DNA of 64,000 nucleotides from Pseudonocardia sp. EC080619-01 (GCF_001420995.1 NZ_CP012184.1:163501-227500), one strand, 5' to 3'. Shown: positions 7,857 to 17,072, counted from the first letter of the stretch. Numbers and translations: made by a program. The notes: generated by a model not told the origin, from the sequence alone.

Positions 7857-9356
7857 TCAGCCCCGCCGGCGGGTCACCGTCCCGAGCGCACCGTCGACGA
7901 CGAGGTCGTCGCCGTCCCGGATCCGGACGGTCGCGGTCTCCGTGGCGATGACGCACGGGACGGCGGACATCCGGCAGAGGGCCGCGAGCGGCGAGCAGGA
8001 CATACCGGCATCGACCACGACCGCCCCGACGAGCAGGACCGCGGGGAGCCACTCCGCCCCGCCGCTCGCGACGACGACGACGTCACCGGGACGGACGCGC
8101 GACGCCCCGGCCGGTGATCGGAGCACGGTCGCCCGGCCCCGGACACGGCCGCCGGTCCCGCTGCCGTGCACGACCTCGCCCGGCCCGAGGCGGGGGACGT
8201 CCCGCGCGTGGATCCACCGCACGGCCGCCGGCACCGGCCCGACGATCTCCCGCGGCGGGAGCCACAGGTCCAGCGCGTTGTGGTCGTAGGTCCGGAGGGA
8301 GACGTCCTCCGGCACGCAGCCGACGAGCTCGTCGCCGTCGAGCATGGCGACGTGCGCCGCGTCGAACAGCAGGCCGTCCTCCTGCAGGGCCCGCCCGGCC
8401 TGCCGCACGATGGTCCGTTGCACGGCGACGATGCGGGAGACCATGTCCATGGCATCGGCTCGGAGCGTGGCCCAGCCGCCGAGCTCCCCCGCCGCGGCGG
8501 GGGGCGTGCTCGGCCGCCGGACGACGGGAGGCGGGTGGTCGTCCGGGACCGTCCGGAGCCGGTCGATCAGGGCCAGGATCCCGGACGGGTCGCTCCGCCA
8601 GCTCGGCACGCCGAGGTCCCAGGGTGCAGCGCCGAGATGCCCGTGGTGGTCGAGCAGGGACCGGACGGCGCGGAACACCTCGCGGGCGGGTCCCGGGTGG
8701 TCGGTGCCGAGCCGGCCGCCGAGGCCCGGCAACCCGCGGCTCAGCAGGAGCGCGCCGTCGGAGCTGCGGGCGACGACCCGGCTGACCTCCCAGAGCGCGT
8801 CGAGCAGCCGGCACGAGCGGCCGCCCACCAGCGACTCGTCGACCTGAGGCGCCGGTGAGCCGGCTGCGAGCAGCCGGTACTCGGCGTGCGCGAGTGCACG
8901 GACCGCCGGCGCCGACAGCGCGACGGTTTCGACGAGGAGGTCGCGGCACCGGTTCGCGGTGGGACCGGACCGCTGGGCGGACCGTCCGATCCGGGGTAGC
9001 CGCTCGCGCACGGCGTCCACCTCGGTGTGCAGGCTGCGGAGCCCGTCCGTGACCGGCCGGCCCGCCCGCCGCGGTCCGGCGACGTCGGCGTCGAGCCATG
9101 CCTGACCGTCCCGGACGACGACCGCCGGGCGACCGGTGGTCGTGTCCGCCAGCTCGGACCAGGCGGCGTCGGCCGTGGCGATCGGCCCCATCGTCCGGGC
9201 CAGCGGTGTCAGGGGGAAGCGGGCCCAGTCCGACAGCAGATCCGAGCGCCAGAGGGTCGTGCCCTCGCGAGCGGACGCGGAGGTGGCGGGTACCGGGCGC
9301 GCCGGCGCGCGGGCCGTCACGGAGTCGGGCGGGGACGCCCCGGCAGGTCCGGACAC
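7857..9356 (-). CDS. PEP-utilizer-like protein with a histidine-less swivelling domain
   Basis: 499 residues. The start (FPLTPLARTMG) and long helical middle resemble the central part of rifampicin-phosphotransferase/PEP-synthase-like proteins, but the ATP-grasp domain is absent. The C-terminal ~95 residues match the phosphohistidine swivelling domain: GRATVLRSPAG, RPGDVVVVASGGAEWLP, DGDDLVVDGALGTV. Where the family has the phosphorylated histidine (T-S-H-A), this protein reads C-S-P-L, with Pro456 replacing it. Catalysis by phosphoryl transfer is therefore unlikely. It begins 3 bases after the FAD oxidoreductase stop, so the two are probably made together and may form a complex. GTG start. 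Confidence 0.7.
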   Translation of the reverse strand: MSGPAGASPPDSVTARAPARPVPATSASAREGTTLWRSDLLSDWARFPLTPLARTMGPIATADAAWSELADTTTGRPAVVVRDGQAWLDADVAGPRRAGRPVTDGLRSLHTEVDAVRERLPRIGRSAQRSGPTANRCRDLLVETVALSAPAVRALAHAEYRLLAAGSPAPQVDESLVGGRSCRLLDALWEVSRVVARSSDGALLLSRGLPGLGGRLGTDHPGPAREVFRAVRSLLDHHGHLGAAPWDLGVPSWRSDPSGILALIDRLRTVPDDHPPPVVRRPSTPPAAAGELGGWATLRADAMDMVSRIVAVQRTIVRQAGRALQEDGLLFDAAHVAMLDGDELVGCVPEDVSLRTYDHNALDLWLPPREIVGPVPAAVRWIHARDVPRLGPGEVVHGSGTGGRVRGRATVLRSPAGASRVRPGDVVVVASGGAEWLPAVLLVGAVVVDAGMSCSPLAALCRMSAVPCVIATETATVRIRDGDDLVVDGALGTVTRRRG

Positions 9357-9359
9357 CGC

Positions 9360-10772
9360 TCACCGCCCCAGCCGCGTCAGCGCCCGCGCGGCGGCGTGTG
9401 CCCCGCACATCCCGTGCGCGCCCGGTCCGGGCGGCGTCGACGCCGAGCAGAGGTAGTGACCGGGTGCCCCGGTGTCGTAGGGCTGCAGCGTCGTCCGCGG
9501 CCCGAACACCAGCTGCCGGACGTCCTTGGCGCCGGTGAGGATGTTGCCCCCGGCGAAGTTCGGGTTCCCGGCGAACTCCCGTGGCCCGGTGCGCAGGGTC
9601 CCGACGACGCGGTCCCGGAACCCGGGCGCGAACCGCTCGATCTGCGCGGTGATCGCCTCGGTGGCGTCGCCGGTGTAGCCGTACGGGACGTGGGCGTAGG
9701 CGTAGACGGGATGCACGTCGCCCGCGGAGCGGGTCGGGTCCGCGAGGTACTGCTGTCCGACCAGGACGAACGGTCGCCCGGGCATCCGGCCGGCGTGCAC
9801 CTCGCGTTCGACGTGCACGTTCTCCCCGGCGGAGCCGACGGCGTGCACGGTGCCGGCCAGGCGCGCCTCCGGGCGCGTCCAGGGGATGCCGCCCTGGACC
9901 GCGTAGTCGACCTTGAACGCGGCCGGCCCGTACCGGAAGCGCCGGTAGGCGCGGGCGATGCGTGGCGGGAGCCGGTCGCCGAGCAGCGCGGGGAGCCGGT
10001 CGGGACCGACGTCCCAGATCGTGATGTCGGTGGGCGGCAGCTCGTCGGCCGAGCTCACCGGGGTCCGGGTCTCGATCGTCACGCCGCTCTCGCCCAGCGA
10101 CGCGGCGAGGGCGTCGGTGATCGCCCGGGAGCCACCCTCGGCGACCCCCCAGCCGTGCCGGTGCCCGGCCGTCAGGATCCCCATCCCGATCGCGCTCGAC
10201 AGGGGCCGGTTCAACGGCCGGAACGCGTGCGCCGCAGTACCCATGAACAGCGCCCGGCCCCGCTCGGTACGGAACGCCCGGCCGAGGACCTCGGCCGGGA
10301 GCACCGTCGGGGCCCCGAACCGGGTCAGCCTCAGCGGGTGCGCCGGCACCCGCAGCAGCGGACCCAGCACGTCCTCGGCCAGCGTGTCGTAGCCGCGCGA
10401 CGGGCCGGCCAGCAGCGCCCGCCACACCCGTCCGTCGGGCCCGAGCCCGTCCGCGGTGTCCTCCACCGACCGGTGGAGGACACCGGCGTCGCCGCCGTCG
10501 AGCGGGTGGACGCAGTCGATCTCGGGCAGGCGCCATCGGAGCCCGTGCCGCTCCAGGCCGAGCTCGCGCAGCACCGTCGAACCGACCGCCATGGGGTGCA
10601 CGGCCGAGCAGTGGTCGATCAGCAGGCCCGGCACGATGCCCTCGACCGTGCGGGTGCCGCCCCCGATCTCGGCGGCGGCCTCCAGCACGGTCACCTCGAC
10701 CCCGGCCCGGGCCAGGACGGCGGCCGCCACGAGGCCGTTCGGCCCGGCCCCGACGACGGTCGCGGTGCTCAT
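9360..10772 (-). CDS. CrtI/phytoene-desaturase-like FAD oxidoreductase
   Basis: 470 residues. The N-terminus carries the FAD-binding GxGxxG fold (VVGAGPNGLVAAAVLARAGVEVTVLEA, then EIGGGTRT), and the C-terminus has the family's closing GAHGMCGAHAAARAL segment. Such proteins desaturate, isomerise or saturate polyprenoid or retinoid-like chains; the true substrate is unknown. I chose ATG 10772 rather than 10811 because the dinucleotide fold starts three residues later. It lies 86 bases after the SDR and directly before the PEP-utilizer-like gene in the same operon. Confidence 0.82.
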   Translation of the reverse strand: MSTATVVGAGPNGLVAAAVLARAGVEVTVLEAAAEIGGGTRTVEGIVPGLLIDHCSAVHPMAVGSTVLRELGLERHGLRWRLPEIDCVHPLDGGDAGVLHRSVEDTADGLGPDGRVWRALLAGPSRGYDTLAEDVLGPLLRVPAHPLRLTRFGAPTVLPAEVLGRAFRTERGRALFMGTAAHAFRPLNRPLSSAIGMGILTAGHRHGWGVAEGGSRAITDALAASLGESGVTIETRTPVSSADELPPTDITIWDVGPDRLPALLGDRLPPRIARAYRRFRYGPAAFKVDYAVQGGIPWTRPEARLAGTVHAVGSAGENVHVEREVHAGRMPGRPFVLVGQQYLADPTRSAGDVHPVYAYAHVPYGYTGDATEAITAQIERFAPGFRDRVVGTLRTGPREFAGNPNFAGGNILTGAKDVRQLVFGPRTTLQPYDTGAPGHYLCSASTPPGPGAHGMCGAHAAARALTRLGR

Positions 10773-10858
10773 CCGCCCGCCTCGGCCGGCTGGCAGGACG
10801 GTCCTGCCCACGGCAGTGGGGTCATGTCGTACTCCTGGGGGATCGGGAACGCCGGGGG

Positions 10859-11630
10859 TCAGAGGAGGGAGGCGTGGAGGCCGCCGTCCAGGACGAGGCC
10901 GCTGCCGTTGCAGAAGGCGGAGCGGTCGGAGGCGAAGAACAGCGCCGCCTCGGCGATCTCACCGGGCGTGCCGTAGCGCCCCTGCTTCTGCTCGATGAGG
11001 CCGTCGAACCCGCCGGGGGGGCAGACCGAGCGCCGCCTCGAAGTCGGGGGCGGCCGACGTGACGAGATCGGTGTCGACGAAGCCGGGGAGCAACGCATTG
11101 ACGCGCACACCGTGCGGCCCCAGCTCGGTGGCCGCGGTCCTGGTCAGGTTGACCACCCCTGCCTTCGCCGCGGCGTAGTGCCCGACCAGGGCGGACCCGG
11201 TCGTCGCGGTGACCGAGGCGAGGGTGACGATCGTGCCCCCGCCCGAGGCGATGATCGCGGGGGCGCCGTAGCGGATCGACAGGAACACACCGTCGAGGTT
11301 CACCGACGTGACCGCGCGCCAGGCCGCCAGATCCATCTGCAGCAGTGCCTCGGCCTTCCCGACGCCGGCGTTGGGCACCAGCACGTGCAGCCCGCCGTGC
11401 CGGTCCACGGTCGCGGCGACCAGGTCCTGGACCTGCTGCTCGTCACGGACGTCGCACGGCCGGTGCGAGGCCCCCGGGATCCCGGCGGCCACCCTCTCCG
11501 CGGCGTCCCCGTCGATGTCGGAGACCACGACGGTCGCGCCCTCGGCTCCGAACCGCTCGGCCACGGCCCGGCCGAGCCCCTTCCCGGCGCCGGTCACGAC
11601 CGCGACCCGGCCCTGCAGCGCTCCGGTCAT
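10859..11630 (-). pseudogene. SDR-family oxidoreductase, frameshifted at a C7 run
   Basis: The first ~210 codons from ATG 11630 encode a normal short-chain dehydrogenase: TGAGKGLG cofactor motif, NAG, and the YxxxK pair in HYAAAKAG. Near 11020 the frame leaves into Arg-rich nonsense. The other frame gives the expected C-terminus (GRYGTPGEIAEAALFFASD, then GSGLVLDGG) to a stop at 10859. The break falls on seven C (minus strand); removing one C restores AALGLPPGGFDGLIE. It may be a true mutation, ribosomal or transcriptional slippage, or a sequencing error. The ATG overlaps the stop of the membrane-protein gene as ATGA and has GAGGAGGAA upstream. A functional enzyme would be NAD(P)-dependent and cytosolic. 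Confidence 0.8.
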
Positions 11631-13450
11631 GATTCCTCCTCGGAACCGGTGGTCAGGACGGGTGCGCTCCCGGTGCCGGCCTCGTCGGCGCGCTCCGGTG
11701 CACGCCAGGTGACCGTGAGCGGGATCGGGCCGTCGGGCAGCCAGGGCTGCTCCGCGACGGCGTCGGCGACGTTCCAGTACCCGGTCTCGATCACTCCGAG
11801 CGCGGCGTCGATCAGCTGGTAGTGCTGGACCTTCGAGTGGATGGCCTGGGACTCGACCCAGGCGACGACGAACTCGCCGGGTGCGAACCCGATCCTCCTC
11901 TGGATGGCGTCGATGAGGTCGGCGTCGTGCAGGTGCCCGTCGCCGAAGTTGAACCCGATGACGGAGTTGCACCCGAACTCGGCCTCGCGCACGGTGCGCG
12001 ACTCGATGTCGTCGAGCCGGGCTCCGAGGACCGAGAACAGGCCGCGGCCCTGGGAGTGCAGGGAGCGCCAGGCGATCGTCTGCTGCAGGGTGATCTCGGC
12101 GGCAGCGGGGGCGTAGCCGGACGCCTGCAGCTGGTCGATCTGGTTCTTCGTCGGCCGGTGGGGCAGGCCGTTGAGCTTCGCCTCGGCACCCGGGGTGAAG
12201 GTCCACAGCGCCGAGGCCCAGTTTCCGGCGTACTGGCGCATGGACGGGAGGAACGACACCAGGTCGGGGCGCAGGTTCCCGAGGATCGGGAACGCCACCA
12301 GGCCGGCCACGATCGCCAGGGTCAGAGCCGGGGAGGACATGTCGGCGGGCCCGAAACCCGCCTCGTTCGGGAACCCGAGGAACAGGAAGATCGTCAGGTA
12401 GCCGAACAGCAGGTTCCACTCCAGCGGGACCGCCAGCGGGAACGTGGAGGTGATGAAGAGGTGGAACACCACCATCAGGACCACCCCGGCCAGGGTCAGC
12501 CAGTGGTTCGTGGAGAACAGCAGCACCAGCGGCGTGATGATCTCGACGGTGGTGCCGCCGACGTGCGCCATGAACGTCGCGAGCCGGGACGGGCGGACGT
12601 CGCGCGGGAAGTCCCGGTAGTGCATCCGTTTGATCCACGTCGACGGGATGCACGGGCTGTTGGACACCATCGGGGGGATCACGTTGGTGAAGTGCCGCCC
12701 GAACTTGGAGATGCCCGCGCAGATCCAGACGGTGCAGATCAGCAGCTTCGCCGCGACGATCATGTCGACGAACGGCAGGAGACCGAAGAACAGCATGGCC
12801 GGCAGGTACTGCTCGCTCCGGGCCGCGAGGAAGATCGTCTTGTCGCGCAGGCCGCACAGCACCAGCAGGACGACCGGAGCGATCATCAGCCAGGGAGCGA
12901 CGAGTCCTGCGGTGTCGTCCGGCAGCACGGCGCTCAGCGACGCCGACGGCACGCCGGGAAGCACGATCGCGACCAGCAGCGAGGCGAGCAACGCGAGGTA
13001 GAGCGCGACGTCGAGAACCGTGCGGGTGTCGCCGGCGGTGCCCGGGACCGCCTTCCACGGGCGCAGCCGGATCGTGCCCGGTCGTGCCCAGAACAGGATC
13101 CCCCCGGTCATCGGCGTGAACTTGCCTGCCATGGGGCCCCAGGAGCCGGCCACCCCGACGGCCTCGAGCATCGCGGTCCAGAGCACCAGCTTCTGGTAGA
13201 CGATCGGCTCGTCCCACCAGCCCGCGACGTCCCAGAACGGGCCGACACCGGACGTCCACGTGATGAGCGCCGTCCCGGCCAGGATGTAGAGGAACAGCAG
13301 CTTGAGCACGTAGACGAGCGGGATCATCGCCGGCGATCCGAACCCGTACTGCACCCAGTGCAGCGCGAGCGTCCTCGTCCGTTCCGACAGCGGCTCGTCC
13401 AGGAACGTGTCCGGATCGACCGGGGGAAACTTCCCCGTCGTGAAACCCAT
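11627..13450 (-). CDS. Large multi-pass membrane protein (DUF3556-like)
   Basis: 607 residues with roughly ten hydrophobic segments between about 45 and 410, such as IPLVYVLKLLFLYILAG and FFGLLPFVDMIVAAKLLI. A soluble C-terminal region of about 180 residues contains the notable GCNSVIGFNFGDGHLHDADLI. Size and layout match an uncharacterised transmembrane family (DUF3556) I know mainly from mycobacteria and relatives; that assignment is from memory of the family. It lies between an acyl-CoA ligase and an SDR on one strand. A role in a membrane step of lipid or isoprenoid modification is a reasonable guess, not shown by sequence. Confidence 0.72.
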   Translation of the reverse strand: MGFTTGKFPPVDPDTFLDEPLSERTRTLALHWVQYGFGSPAMIPLVYVLKLLFLYILAGTALITWTSGVGPFWDVAGWWDEPIVYQKLVLWTAMLEAVGVAGSWGPMAGKFTPMTGGILFWARPGTIRLRPWKAVPGTAGDTRTVLDVALYLALLASLLVAIVLPGVPSASLSAVLPDDTAGLVAPWLMIAPVVLLVLCGLRDKTIFLAARSEQYLPAMLFFGLLPFVDMIVAAKLLICTVWICAGISKFGRHFTNVIPPMVSNSPCIPSTWIKRMHYRDFPRDVRPSRLATFMAHVGGTTVEIITPLVLLFSTNHWLTLAGVVLMVVFHLFITSTFPLAVPLEWNLLFGYLTIFLFLGFPNEAGFGPADMSSPALTLAIVAGLVAFPILGNLRPDLVSFLPSMRQYAGNWASALWTFTPGAEAKLNGLPHRPTKNQIDQLQASGYAPAAAEITLQQTIAWRSLHSQGRGLFSVLGARLDDIESRTVREAEFGCNSVIGFNFGDGHLHDADLIDAIQRRIGFAPGEFVVAWVESQAIHSKVQHYQLIDAALGVIETGYWNVADAVAEQPWLPDGPIPLTVTWRAPERADEAGTGSAPVLTTGSEEES

Positions 13451-13563
13451 GGTGAAACCCCTTGTAGCGAGACGTCGTCGTCGGCGGAGCCGCTCGTTGC
13501 GGCACGGTGGGGCCGCCCGCCGGACCGTCGGGTCCGCGGGCGGAGGAGGTGGGGCCGAGCGGG

Positions 13564-15012
13564 TCAGCCGGCCGGTTCGGGTATCCGGCGCAACGCCGGT
13601 TTGTCGATCTTTCCGACCGGGTTCCTCGGCAGGGACCCGACGATCGTGATGCGCGCCGGGACCTTGGTCCGGGCCAGCCGGCCGGCACAGTGCGCGGTCA
13701 GGTCGTCGGGTGTCGCCGAGCTCCCGGGGAGCAGGGCGACGTGGGCCACCGGGACCTCGCCGAGGACCGGGTCCGGTGCACCGACGACCGCCGCCTCGTT
13801 CACCGCCGGGTGCGCGTGCAGCGCGTTCTCGATCTCCTTGGGGTAGAGGTTCTCCCCACCACGGATGATCATGTCCTTGATCCGGTCCACGAGGACGAGA
13901 TGGCCGTCGTCGTCGAACCGCCCGACGTCACCGGTGTGCAGCCACCCGTTCCTGATCGTCGCTGCGGTCTCCTCCGGACGGTTCAGGTAGCCGCGCATGA
14001 CGGTGGGCCCGGAGATCACCACCTCCCCCGGCCCGTCGGTGACGACGGCTCCGGTGGCGTCGACCAGCGCGATCCGCTGCCCGGGCAGCGGCAGGCCGAC
14101 CGTCCCCGGCTTGCGCGGTCCGGACGGGGGGTTGAGCGTCGAGGCGCAGGTCGCCTCGGACAGGCCGTACCCCTCGATCACGGGGACCCCGAAGCGCTGC
14201 TCGAACCGGGCGATGAGCCCGGCAGGCATCGGTGCGGCGCCGCAGATCACCCGGCGCAACGAGCTCGTGTCCGGCTGCACCTCGCGCGGCAGCGCCACGA
14301 GCATGGCGTAGATCGCGGGGACCGCGGAGAAGTAGGTCGGACGGACGCGCTCCAGCTCGGCGGCGAAGGAGCCGGCGCGGAACCGGCCGACGATCGACGC
14401 GCACCCGCCGGCGAGCAACGGCGACAGCACCGAGACGACGATCCCGTTCACGTGGAACAGCGGCAGGACCAGCAGGCTGTGGTCCGAGCCGTCCAGCCCG
14501 AGGGCGGCGACGATCGTCTCGCACATGACCCCGACGTTCGTGTGGTCGAGCATCACGCCCTTGGGACGCCCGGTGGTCCCGCTGGTGTAGATCAGCAGCG
14601 CGAGCCCGTCCGGTTCCACCGTGGAGGGCGCGGGAGCGGTGTCCGGATCGGCGTCGAGCTCGGCGACGTCCAGCGTCACCAGGTCCGAGGCGGCCCGCTC
14701 CCCCACGACGACGCCCGCGCCGGCGTCGGTGATCTGGAAGCCGGCCTCGTCGGTGGTCAGGGCGGGGTTCACCGGGGTGACGACGGCGCCGAGGTGCCAC
14801 GCGGCGAACAGCGTCACCACGAACTCCACCCGGTTCGCCAGCATCACGGCGACGACGTCGCCGCGTGCCACGCCCGCGGAACGGAGCGCCGCCGCCGCGC
14901 CGAGGACCGCGTGCGCGAACGCGGAGTTGTCGAGCGCCCGGGCGTCGTCGGCGACGCACGGTGAGTGCGGTGCGGTCCTTGCCCGTTCCTGCGGAAGCAC
15001 GGCGATGTGCAT
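13564..15012 (-). CDS. Acyl-CoA/AMP-forming carboxylate ligase
   Basis: 482 residues with all adenylate-forming motifs: P-loop YTSGTTGRPKG, the GYGLSEATCAS motif, LHTGDVGRFDDDG, the hinge VDRIKDMIIRGGENLYP and the catalytic lysine in PRNPVGKIDK. It should activate a carboxylic acid to its CoA thioester via an acyl-AMP. ATG 15012 is preferred to ATG 15021 because GGAGG then lies 9 bases upstream instead of touching the codon. It is the first gene of the five-gene reverse operon, divergent from a PucR regulator, and so probably supplies the CoA-activated substrate for the pathway. Confidence 0.88.
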   Translation of the reverse strand: MHIAVLPQERARTAPHSPCVADDARALDNSAFAHAVLGAAAALRSAGVARGDVVAVMLANRVEFVVTLFAAWHLGAVVTPVNPALTTDEAGFQITDAGAGVVVGERAASDLVTLDVAELDADPDTAPAPSTVEPDGLALLIYTSGTTGRPKGVMLDHTNVGVMCETIVAALGLDGSDHSLLVLPLFHVNGIVVSVLSPLLAGGCASIVGRFRAGSFAAELERVRPTYFSAVPAIYAMLVALPREVQPDTSSLRRVICGAAPMPAGLIARFEQRFGVPVIEGYGLSEATCASTLNPPSGPRKPGTVGLPLPGQRIALVDATGAVVTDGPGEVVISGPTVMRGYLNRPEETAATIRNGWLHTGDVGRFDDDGHLVLVDRIKDMIIRGGENLYPKEIENALHAHPAVNEAAVVGAPDPVLGEVPVAHVALLPGSSATPDDLTAHCAGRLARTKVPARITIVGSLPRNPVGKIDKPALRRIPEPAG

Positions 15013-15066
15013 CGGGGCCATCCTCCGGACGGTCGTTGTCGGGTGGAGGAAAGGTAGGACCGCGGT

Positions 15067-15077
15067 GTGACGGTCAC
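15067..15077. promoter_or_regulatory. Short palindrome in divergent promoter region
   Basis: GTGAC-G-GTCAC lies 55 bases upstream of the ligase start in the 186-bp gap shared with the PucR gene. It is a possible operator or promoter element for the operon; no binding protein is identified. Confidence 0.3.
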
Positions 15078-15110
15078 CATGGGCGCACGTCATGAAGTCG
15101 CGGACCGCCG

Positions 15111-15127
15111 TTGTGCGCACGGCACAA
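15111..15127. promoter_or_regulatory. Inverted repeat, candidate PucR operator
   Basis: TTGTGC and GCACAA arms are separated by five bases, in the middle of the ligase/PucR divergent intergenic region. The position suits a regulator acting on both promoters. Confidence 0.45.
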
Positions 15128-15198
15128 GCCCGGCCCCGGACAGGTGAACGTCGCGGGTGGTGTCGGTCGCGGTCGTCGGGCGCTATAGGTTCGGCGGC

Positions 15199-16422
15199 AT
15201 GTCCGCCCACGTCGACGACGTCGTGGCGACCGTCGCCCGTGACATCGACGCCCGGTTGCCGGAACTCACCGTCGAGCTCACCGACTGGTTCGTCGAGATG
15301 ATCCCGGAGTTCCGGCACGACGAGGCCGTGCGGCAGCTGATGGTCGCCAGCACCTCGGCGAACCTGGTGGGCATCGTGGACCTCCTGGCGCACGCGATCC
15401 CGGTCGAGCAGATCGCGGTCCCGCCGGCGGCGGCGGAGTACGCGCGCCGCTTCGCCCAGCACGAGCTGTCCCTGGAGGCCCTGCTGCGCGCCTACCGGCT
15501 CGGCGAGCACCGGTTCGGGCAGTGGGCGCTCGACTCGCTGCGCCGGGGCGATCGACGCGACCCGGACGTCGTCCTGGCCGCGGTGGCGTCGCTGTCCGAG
15601 CGCACCAACCGCTACATCGACCAGGTGGTCGAAGGGCTGATCGACATCTACGAGACCGAGCGGCGCCGGTGGAGCACCCGCTCCGGCGCCGGCCTGGCAG
15701 CCAGGATCCGGATGGTCCTCGACACCGATCCGCTCTCGGACAGCGCCGCCGACGAGCTGCTGGGGCTGCCGGTGCGCGGCTGGCACCGGGCGGCCGTGCT
15801 CTGGGTGTCGGGGCCGACGGACGCCGCGGACGACGACGGGCTGCTCCAGGCCGGTGCCCGCCTGCTGCACGACGCGGCGGGGCGGCCCCCTCTGACGGTG
15901 CTGGCCGACAGCCGCACGCTGTGGGCGTGGCACTCCGGACCGACCGCACCGGCGCTCGACGTCGAGCTCCTCCGTGCCCGGATGCCGGGCGACGTGTGTG
16001 TCGCGCTCGGAGCGCCCGCGGCCGGCCTGTCGGGGTTCCGCGGGTCGCTCGCCGAGGCGGTCCGGGCCCGGGCGGTCGTCGAGAACTCCGTCCTCACCCC
16101 GCCGGTGACGGAGTTCGACGACGTCGCCATCCCGGCCCTGCTCACCGAACGGACCGAGGACCTGCGCCGCTGGGTCGCCCGCGTACTGTCCGATCTGGAC
16201 TCCGACGAGCCCGGTGTCGACCAGGTGCGGGAGACGCTGCGGGTCTTCCTCGCCTCCGGGGGCAGCTACACGCAGGCAGCCGGCCGGCTGCACCTGCACA
16301 AGAACACGGTGCACTACCGGGTGCGCAAGGCCGAGGACCTGCGGGGCCGGCCGCTCGGCGACGACCGGCTGCAGGTCGAGGTCGCCCTGCTCGCCGCGTC
16401 GCTGCTGCGTACCCGTCCGTGA
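15199..16422 (+). CDS. PucR/CdaR-family transcriptional regulator
   Basis: 407 residues. The C-terminal ~60 residues form the family's helix-turn-helix: LRVFLASGGSYTQAAGRL, then HKNTVHYRVRKAEDL. The N-terminal half is helical with no obvious ligand motif, and the middle has the GGDEF-related fold usual for the family (SGFRGSLAEAVRAR). Members generally activate neighbouring catabolic operons when substrate is present. It is transcribed away from the ligase operon from a shared 186-bp region containing inverted repeats, so that operon is the likely target. ATG 15199 fits the beginning of the conserved fold. Confidence 0.85.
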   Translation: MSAHVDDVVATVARDIDARLPELTVELTDWFVEMIPEFRHDEAVRQLMVASTSANLVGIVDLLAHAIPVEQIAVPPAAAEYARRFAQHELSLEALLRAYRLGEHRFGQWALDSLRRGDRRDPDVVLAAVASLSERTNRYIDQVVEGLIDIYETERRRWSTRSGAGLAARIRMVLDTDPLSDSAADELLGLPVRGWHRAAVLWVSGPTDAADDDGLLQAGARLLHDAAGRPPLTVLADSRTLWAWHSGPTAPALDVELLRARMPGDVCVALGAPAAGLSGFRGSLAEAVRARAVVENSVLTPPVTEFDDVAIPALLTERTEDLRRWVARVLSDLDSDEPGVDQVRETLRVFLASGGSYTQAAGRLHLHKNTVHYRVRKAEDLRGRPLGDDRLQVEVALLAASLLRTRP

Positions 16423-16539
16423 CGCGAGGACGAGCGCTTCGCCGTCCTGCGCGACGGGGCGCGGCGGGGCGGGCCCAGCCCGCGGCCCGGGCGGAGCGCG
16501 CCCGCCCGTCGGACGGCGACGATGGTGCAGGATCGGGGC

Positions 16540-17040
16540 ATGCTCGGTGACCGGTGGGGTGTGAGCGACCACGAGGTCGCACGCCCCTACCCGTGCGACG
16601 ACGTCGTCGCCTCCCCCACGGTGCAGGTGTGGCGGGGCGTGACCGTCGACGCGCCCGCCGAGGCTCTGTGGCCGTGGGTCGCGCAGGTCAGGCTGGCGCC
16701 GTACTCGTACGACTGGATCGACAACCTGGGCCGGCGCTCGCCCCGCGAGCTGGTGGGCCTTCCCGACCCCCGCGCCGGAGAACGGTTCACCACCGCCGGT
16801 GGGCGGGGAATGGGCCGGATCGTGTCGGTCGATCCGGGGAGACAGCTGACCGGCACCGTCATCGGCGCCGTCATGTCCTATGTGCTCGTGCCACACGACC
16901 ACGACACGACGCGCCTGCTCCTCAAGGTCGTCATGAACGTCAACCGCTGGGTGGGCGTCGGGCTGTCCGTCGGCGACCTTGTCATGGCCCGACGGCAGCT
17001 GCTGAACTTCAAGGAGCTCGCCGAGCGGAACCGGCGCTGA
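16540..17040 (+). CDS. SRPBCC/START-like lipid-pocket protein
   Basis: 166 residues with the SRPBCC layout: VDAPAEALWPWVAQVR near residue 35, aromatic residues lining a putative pocket (YSYDWIDNLG), and a long C-terminal helix. Such proteins bind hydrophobic ligands or act as polyketide cyclase-like folds; function cannot be narrowed. I prefer ATG 16540 with AGGA 8 bases upstream; ATG 16522 in the same frame is possible. It is the last gene before the tRNA-Pro insertion site of the island. Confidence 0.68.
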   Translation: MLGDRWGVSDHEVARPYPCDDVVASPTVQVWRGVTVDAPAEALWPWVAQVRLAPYSYDWIDNLGRRSPRELVGLPDPRAGERFTTAGGRGMGRIVSVDPGRQLTGTVIGAVMSYVLVPHDHDTTRLLLKVVMNVNRWVGVGLSVGDLVMARRQLLNFKELAERNRR

Positions 17041-17072
17041 GCCACACGGTGTCGTCCACCCGGAGAACGAAA

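Noticed and set aside
8083..10536. 817-codon frame on the minus strand across the FAD oxidoreductase and PEP-utilizer genes
   Set aside because: Pure Arg/Ala/Gly/Pro composition typical of a shifted frame in GC-rich DNA; both other frames carry clear protein families.
15013..16902. Long N-terminal part of the 13564-16902 reverse frame
   Set aside because: Only the segment from 15012 downwards is the ligase; the rest is antisense to the PucR and SRPBCC genes and has no family match.
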